From Chryseosolibacter sp044507775 (lineage in GTDB: Bacteria; Bacteroidota; Bacteroidia; Cytophagales; Cyclobacteriaceae), in the NCBI GenBank assembly GCA_044507775.1, contig JBIQIY010000006.1, forward strand, positions 1 to 64,000: 64,000 nt of DNA, given 5' to 3'. The position numbers were made by a program, and so were the translations under genes. Positions 60,171-64,000 of the stretch are shown piece by piece; the stretch's first letter is position 1, and each line of letters opens with the position of its first letter. The notes beneath the pieces were generated by a model. That model was not told where the DNA came from and did no database searches. It was given only the letters and a program-made list of their open reading frames with translations.

Positions 60171-63137
60171 ATGTTCTCACGGAAGGATTGCATTTTATTC
60201 TTAATGGCTGCCCTACTGGTCGGCACCGGGTTTGTACTGGTTGCCATCGATCCTGCAGCAAATGGCTTTGGAATTCTCACGCTCTGGCTCGCGCCACCAC
60301 TCCTGCTGGCGGGATTTCTATTACCCATCTTAGGCATCATGGGTGTGGAAAAAGCCAGGCTGAATTTCCGTAGATTTTTGAATCCGGGGCACCTGGCAGG
60401 TTTTCTTTGCTTTGGGGTGGCCTTTGTCGTCTACATCCTCACACTGGAACCAACGGCCAGTTTATGGGACTGCTCGGAGTTTATTGCTTCCGCTTACAAA
60501 CTTCAGGTTCCCCATACCCCTGGGACGCCGCTGTCACTGCTGATGGGAAGACTGTTTGCCATGCTAGCTTTTGGAGATGTGGGCAAAGTTGCGTTCATGG
60601 TGAATCTCATGAGCGCCTTTTTCTCGGCATTGGGAATATTTCTTCTTTATAACCTCATTCTTATCCTCGGTCGTGCGCTAACTAAAGAAAAGAGCCGGAA
60701 TGCAGCGCACCTTATTGCCGCGTCTTGTGGTGGCGCCCTCGTTCTCGCGTTTTCAGATACTTACTGGTTCTCAGCGGTCGAAGCCGAAACGTATGGCCCG
60801 GCATCATTCTTCCTGTTATTACTGGTGTGGTTAGTCATAACCGGGATGGATCTCACGGGTGACGAGCGTTCGCGAAGGATGATCCTTATCTTTTACGTCG
60901 CCGGCCTGGGATATTGCATTCACCCCATGTGCTTACTTGCGCTCACGCTCCTGCCCTACGCGGCCTTGCACCGGCGGGACGTGAAATCAATCCGCCGAAC
61001 AGCGGTCTTGTTCTTTTCTGGATTGGCGCTTGTTTTTTTCATCAGCCGACTCGCGGCGGTTGGAATGTTCGAGTTTGTATTTGAGCTTGATCTCTTTGCC
61101 GTGAACCGACTTCGGCTGCCATTCTATTCCGGGGTTGTCATTTTTCTGACGATATTCATTGGAATATCGCGCTATCTCCTGCGATACCGCGGATTGCAAA
61201 ATTACGTGATGTCAGCTGTGTTTCTCGTTGCCGGCTTTACCCCCTATCTGTTGTTGTTTATCCGGTCGAGCCACAATCCGCCTATAGATGAATCCAATCC
61301 ACAGAATTTGCCGATGATCAAGGCTTATATGAATCGGGAGTCGTATCCCACAGCTCCCCTGCTTTACGGGCCTTATTTCGATGCACGTATTACCGCTGTA
61401 GACGTAAAGAAGCGGATCTTTTACAAAGGTGCGAATAGCTATTCCGTCGCAGGTACCGTCCCTGAATACAGGTATGATTCGCGACAGACGCTGTTGCCGC
61501 GCCTTTACAGCAGTGATCCTAACCACATCCGGGCATACCGGTCGTGGCTCGGCATGGGCTCCAATGAGAGACCCGATTTTGGGGATAATCTCAAGTTCAT
61601 GGTTACCTACCAACTGGGCCACATGTATTTTCGGTACCTCTTGTGGAACTTTGCCGGAAGGGAGAGCGATGTGCAGGACAGTGGCTGGCTGAAGCCGTGG
61701 CAAGGAATAAGCGCGCCTCCCTTCGAGCATGCGCGCAACCAGTACTGGATGATTGCATTTCTGCTTGGCGTGGTGGGCGCCGTCTTTCAGTATCGCTGGG
61801 ACCGCAGGGGATTCGTCCTGGTCACGATACTTTTCCTCATCACAGGACCCGTGCTTGCCCTTTATCTTAACTCGCCTCCCGTGGAGCCGCGGGAAAGGGA
61901 TTACATTTATGTTGGATCGTTTATAGCATTCAGTGTTTGGGTTGGAATCGGCTTGTTGGCAGTGGCTGGCACGGGCGGGCGTATCGGCCGGACGTCCCTC
62001 TATGTCCTGTCGATAGCGGTGCCATCATGGATGCTCTTTCAGAACTACGACGACCACGATCGTTCCGCGCGTACATTCCAGGTCGACAACGCCAGGAACA
62101 TTCTTCAAAGCTGCGCCCCTAACTCCATCCTCTTTACCGGGGGTGACAACGACACATTTCCCCTTTGGTACCTGCAGGAGGTTGAAGGTATCAGGACCGA
62201 TGTCCGCGTGATGGTTTTATCCTACATGAATACGGACTGGTACATCAATCAGCTGAGAAATACGTACTACGATTCCGGTGCATTCAAACTCACTCTTGAT
62301 GCGGATGACTACAGGCAGTATGGACCAAACGATGTTCTCTACGTTCAGGAAACCGTCAAAGGCGCGATTGACTTCGGCCAGTATCTAAAGCTACTTAAAG
62401 ACCGACATCCGGCCCTTCGCGCGGTTTCGAACGGTGGCGAACCCTATCACATTCTTCCTTCGCGAACCATTCGCGTGTCGGCTTCCGACTCCGCGGAAGA
62501 AGTGGTTCTTCACATAGATGGCAATTACCTGCAGAAGAATATGCTTGCCATACTCGATCTCGCGATTTCCAATAACTGGGAGAGGCCGATATACTTCAAC
62601 TTCACATCTTTGAATTCGCTCGACTCCGACGTTTCGCGGTATGTAATCCAGGAAGGCCCGGTTTTTCGCCTGCGGCCGCAGTTACAGCGAGGTGAGTCAA
62701 TCGAGATCGACACTTCCCTCGCGTATCGCAATCTTCTCGTAAATGCGGATTACAGTAACCTGGCAGACTCGAGGGTGTACTTCAGCTATGAAGATCACTT
62801 TGCGCGAATGATCGTGCCGCTGCGGCAGGCATTCAATGATCTCGCCAGAGCATTCATGCGCGAAGGCAACGCAACGATGGCGCTGCGCGTCATGCAGCAC
62901 GCAATGAAGAAACTCTACCTGCCGCATCTCCCTCCCTCTTACACAAATATTGAGGCAGCGGAAATCATACTGGCGCTCGATGAAAGGGCGTCGGCGAGAT
63001 CGTTGAGCGAGGCCGTGTTCGATTACTACGACGACCGGCTCAAACGCGAACGAATGCAAGACCGCACACCTTCGAATCTTGATCTCTACCTCCTCCGCCG
63101 ATCAGCGGAGCTGATATCTGAAGTGGCAAATAACTGA
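60171..63137 (+). CDS. DUF2723 membrane protein (TMEM260-like glycosyltransferase)
   Basis: A 988-aa polytopic membrane protein. The family signature is LTLEPTASLWDCSEFIASAY followed by LQVPHTPGTPLSLLMGRLFA (about residues 98-140), then about ten more hydrophobic segments up to about 640. A soluble C-terminal region of about 330 residues contains FTGGDNDTFPLWYLQEVEGI, also conserved in the family. DUF2723 proteins belong to the GT-C-like superfamily; the eukaryotic relative TMEM260 is an O-mannosyltransferase, and bacterial members are thought to act on surface protein O-glycosylation. The gene appears monocistronic and full length. Confidence 0.9.
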   Translation: MFSRKDCILFLMAALLVGTGFVLVAIDPAANGFGILTLWLAPPLLLAGFLLPILGIMGVEKARLNFRRFLNPGHLAGFLCFGVAFVVYILTLEPTASLWDCSEFIASAYKLQVPHTPGTPLSLLMGRLFAMLAFGDVGKVAFMVNLMSAFFSALGIFLLYNLILILGRALTKEKSRNAAHLIAASCGGALVLAFSDTYWFSAVEAETYGPASFFLLLLVWLVITGMDLTGDERSRRMILIFYVAGLGYCIHPMCLLALTLLPYAALHRRDVKSIRRTAVLFFSGLALVFFISRLAAVGMFEFVFELDLFAVNRLRLPFYSGVVIFLTIFIGISRYLLRYRGLQNYVMSAVFLVAGFTPYLLLFIRSSHNPPIDESNPQNLPMIKAYMNRESYPTAPLLYGPYFDARITAVDVKKRIFYKGANSYSVAGTVPEYRYDSRQTLLPRLYSSDPNHIRAYRSWLGMGSNERPDFGDNLKFMVTYQLGHMYFRYLLWNFAGRESDVQDSGWLKPWQGISAPPFEHARNQYWMIAFLLGVVGAVFQYRWDRRGFVLVTILFLITGPVLALYLNSPPVEPRERDYIYVGSFIAFSVWVGIGLLAVAGTGGRIGRTSLYVLSIAVPSWMLFQNYDDHDRSARTFQVDNARNILQSCAPNSILFTGGDNDTFPLWYLQEVEGIRTDVRVMVLSYMNTDWYINQLRNTYYDSGAFKLTLDADDYRQYGPNDVLYVQETVKGAIDFGQYLKLLKDRHPALRAVSNGGEPYHILPSRTIRVSASDSAEEVVLHIDGNYLQKNMLAILDLAISNNWERPIYFNFTSLNSLDSDVSRYVIQEGPVFRLRPQLQRGESIEIDTSLAYRNLLVNADYSNLADSRVYFSYEDHFARMIVPLRQAFNDLARAFMREGNATMALRVMQHAMKKLYLPHLPPSYTNIEAAEIILALDERASARSLSEAVFDYYDDRLKRERMQDRTPSNLDLYLLRRSAELISEVANN

Positions 63138-63150
63138 CGCAAGTGACTTC

Positions 63151-63178
63151 TACTCACCACTCACTACTCACCACTCAC
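63151..63178. repeat. Four-unit heptamer array between convergent genes
   Basis: Four 7-bp units, (T/C)ACTCAC, abut the stop codon of the DUF4142 gene (63179-63181) and lie 13 bp after the DUF2723 stop. It is the same family as the arrays at 47221 and 55021, but here at gene ends rather than starts. Confidence 0.75.
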
Positions 63179-63754
63179 TTAGTAAGTCCTCAGCAACTCC
63201 GCATCCACCGTCTGCAACTGATTCTTATGAGATTCAAACAGATCCAGTTTGCGCGCGGCAAAAGCGCGTACTTCTTCACTTTTTGCGGCGGTTGCCATTT
63301 GAGAGAACTGTTGTTGGTCATCCTGGTTAACCTCACTGAGTATGCGAATGTACGTGCGATCAAACGCGCTACGGTCTGAACTGGTGAGTTCGGCAAGCAA
63401 CTTCTGGTGCTCATCGCTCATTTCCGCGGGCAGGATGATTTTTTCCTTGCGCGCAAGCTTCTTCAGCTCTTTGCCCATCTCTTCGTGCTGCTCCCGGTTA
63501 TTGCGGGCAAGAGAGACGAGAGATGCAGAGTAACCGGACTTGACGGCAGCCTCTGCCATCTTTGTTGCGAGCATATTGTAGCTTGCAGCTTCAACCAGGA
63601 AGCGGGCATCGTCATGCCGGGTCGGGTCTTCGATCCTGCTGGCGTTCTTTTGGATGGCTTCATTATAGGATAATGAAGAATAGCATGCACTCAGGACGAA
63701 TACCGACAGCGAAGTCAGGATACCGGCCATTACTTTGTTGTAGGATTTTTTCAT
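63179..63754 (-). CDS. DUF4142 domain lipoprotein
   Basis: A 191-aa protein. The signal peptide ends with a lipobox (VLSAC), so it is a probable periplasmic or outer-membrane lipoprotein. The rest is helical: DARFLVEAASYNMLATKMAE, AVKSGYSASLVSLARNNREQ, a pattern of the DUF4142 ferritin-like helical bundle, with HEEMGKELKKLA and the closing YIRILSEVNQDDQQQFSQMA. No di-iron ligands can be assigned with certainty. ATG at 63754 is preferred over the longer frame from 63820 because it begins the signal peptide. It is convergent with the DUF2723 gene. Confidence 0.88.
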   Translation of the reverse strand: MKKSYNKVMAGILTSLSVFVLSACYSSLSYNEAIQKNASRIEDPTRHDDARFLVEAASYNMLATKMAEAAVKSGYSASLVSLARNNREQHEEMGKELKKLARKEKIILPAEMSDEHQKLLAELTSSDRSAFDRTYIRILSEVNQDDQQQFSQMATAAKSEEVRAFAARKLDLFESHKNQLQTVDAELLRTY

Positions 63755-63881
63755 ATAAGATGCTTTGGTGAATTGAATTGGATTGCGGCCTTCAGGTTGG
63801 TCGCGTGTAACCACTAGCATCGGATAAAAAGTATGCCTTTGAATGTAACGGCTAAGTTATAAGTGCGGGCGCACTTGAGAG

Positions 63882-64000
63882 TTACTTACCAACAACATTT
63901 TTGTTTTCGGGAAAGTCGGAATCAACCAGCGGTTCCATTTCGATAACGACCGCTTTCCTGGCCGGGCGCTCGTGTGTCGGTTTTGCTTCTTTGGCTTTTT
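63882..64000 (-). CDS. 3' end of a gene running off the right edge (partial)
   Basis: An open frame enters from the right edge and ends with TAA at 63884-63882. The last 38 residues are hydrophilic: KAKEAKPTHERPARKAVVIE, then an acidic stretch (MEPLVDSDFPENKN) and VVGK. No other frame of this strand looks better. The composition suggests a charged tail; the protein family cannot be named from this piece. The gap 63755-63881 would contain the DUF4142 promoter. Confidence 0.4.
   Translation of the reverse strand, partial: KAKEAKPTHERPARKAVVIEMEPLVDSDFPENKNVVGK

Overview
The window looks like a chromosomal segment of a Bacteroidota bacterium, most likely order Cytophagales. The lines of evidence are a type IX secretion (T9SS) sorting domain at the end of a delta-60 repeat protein; several TTG/TTTG-N19-20-TAnnTTTG promoters, the Bacteroidota sigma-A pattern; few obvious Shine-Dalgarno sites; DUF2723 and DUF4142 proteins; and many large orphan FtsX/MacB-type permeases. 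No tRNA, rRNA, prophage or CRISPR array was found.

Layout. 134-2828: a YtrA-type operon (ABC ATPase, permease, GntR regulator, exported beta-rich protein) behind a 10-bp-arm inverted repeat that is probably its own operator. 2965-18615: the most unusual locus, an apparent seven-gene efflux cluster. It holds an ABC ATPase, an ABC-2 permease fused to a dead M1-peptidase-like ectodomain, TolC, an HlyD-type lipoprotein adaptor, an RND pump, a second RND pump fused to an ABC ATPase whose nucleotide-binding domain is interrupted by a membrane segment, and a small ABC-2 permease. 18760-28758: delta-60/T9SS protein, DinB-fold protein, OmpA protein, a PadR-permease pair and a further orphan permease. 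28783-29852: a REP-associated tyrosine transposase (RAYT) inside its own repeats. 29901-35866: pirin/DoxX/HxlR stress module, small housekeeping genes, a G-rich/C-rich mirrored array, an unrecognised 275-aa gene and a metallo-beta-lactamase-fold protein. 35928-41449: the ImuA-ImuB-DnaE2 translesion mutasome behind a cluster of overlapping palindromes, probably its SOS operator. 41755-43045: two paralogous 38-39-aa membrane microproteins and two copies of a roughly 300-450-bp composite repeat (a third copy lies at 34537-34960). 43050-49952: small winged-helix protein, exonuclease/phosphatase-family protein, an NtrC/NtrB-type two-component system, and a divergent permease. 50132-57984: three more orphan permeases, of which 50132 and 52572 are tandem relatives. 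58101-60037: OmpR-type two-component system. 60171-63137: DUF2723 membrane glycosyltransferase-like protein. 63179-64000: DUF4142 lipoprotein and the 3' end of another gene.

Two themes run through the window. The first is envelope transport: seven regulators (GntR, PadR, HxlR, two response regulators with their kinases) sit beside exporters or membrane genes, and six 780-880-aa FtsX-type permeases have no ATPase next to them. The second is intergenic repeat content. At least six palindromic repeat families are present, together with a class of period-7 tandem arrays (CTCACTA, CCCTATA and ACTTAYA types) that abut or nearly abut the start codons of the sigma-54 regulator and three permeases. 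All functional statements are read from sequence motifs only; no database search was possible.
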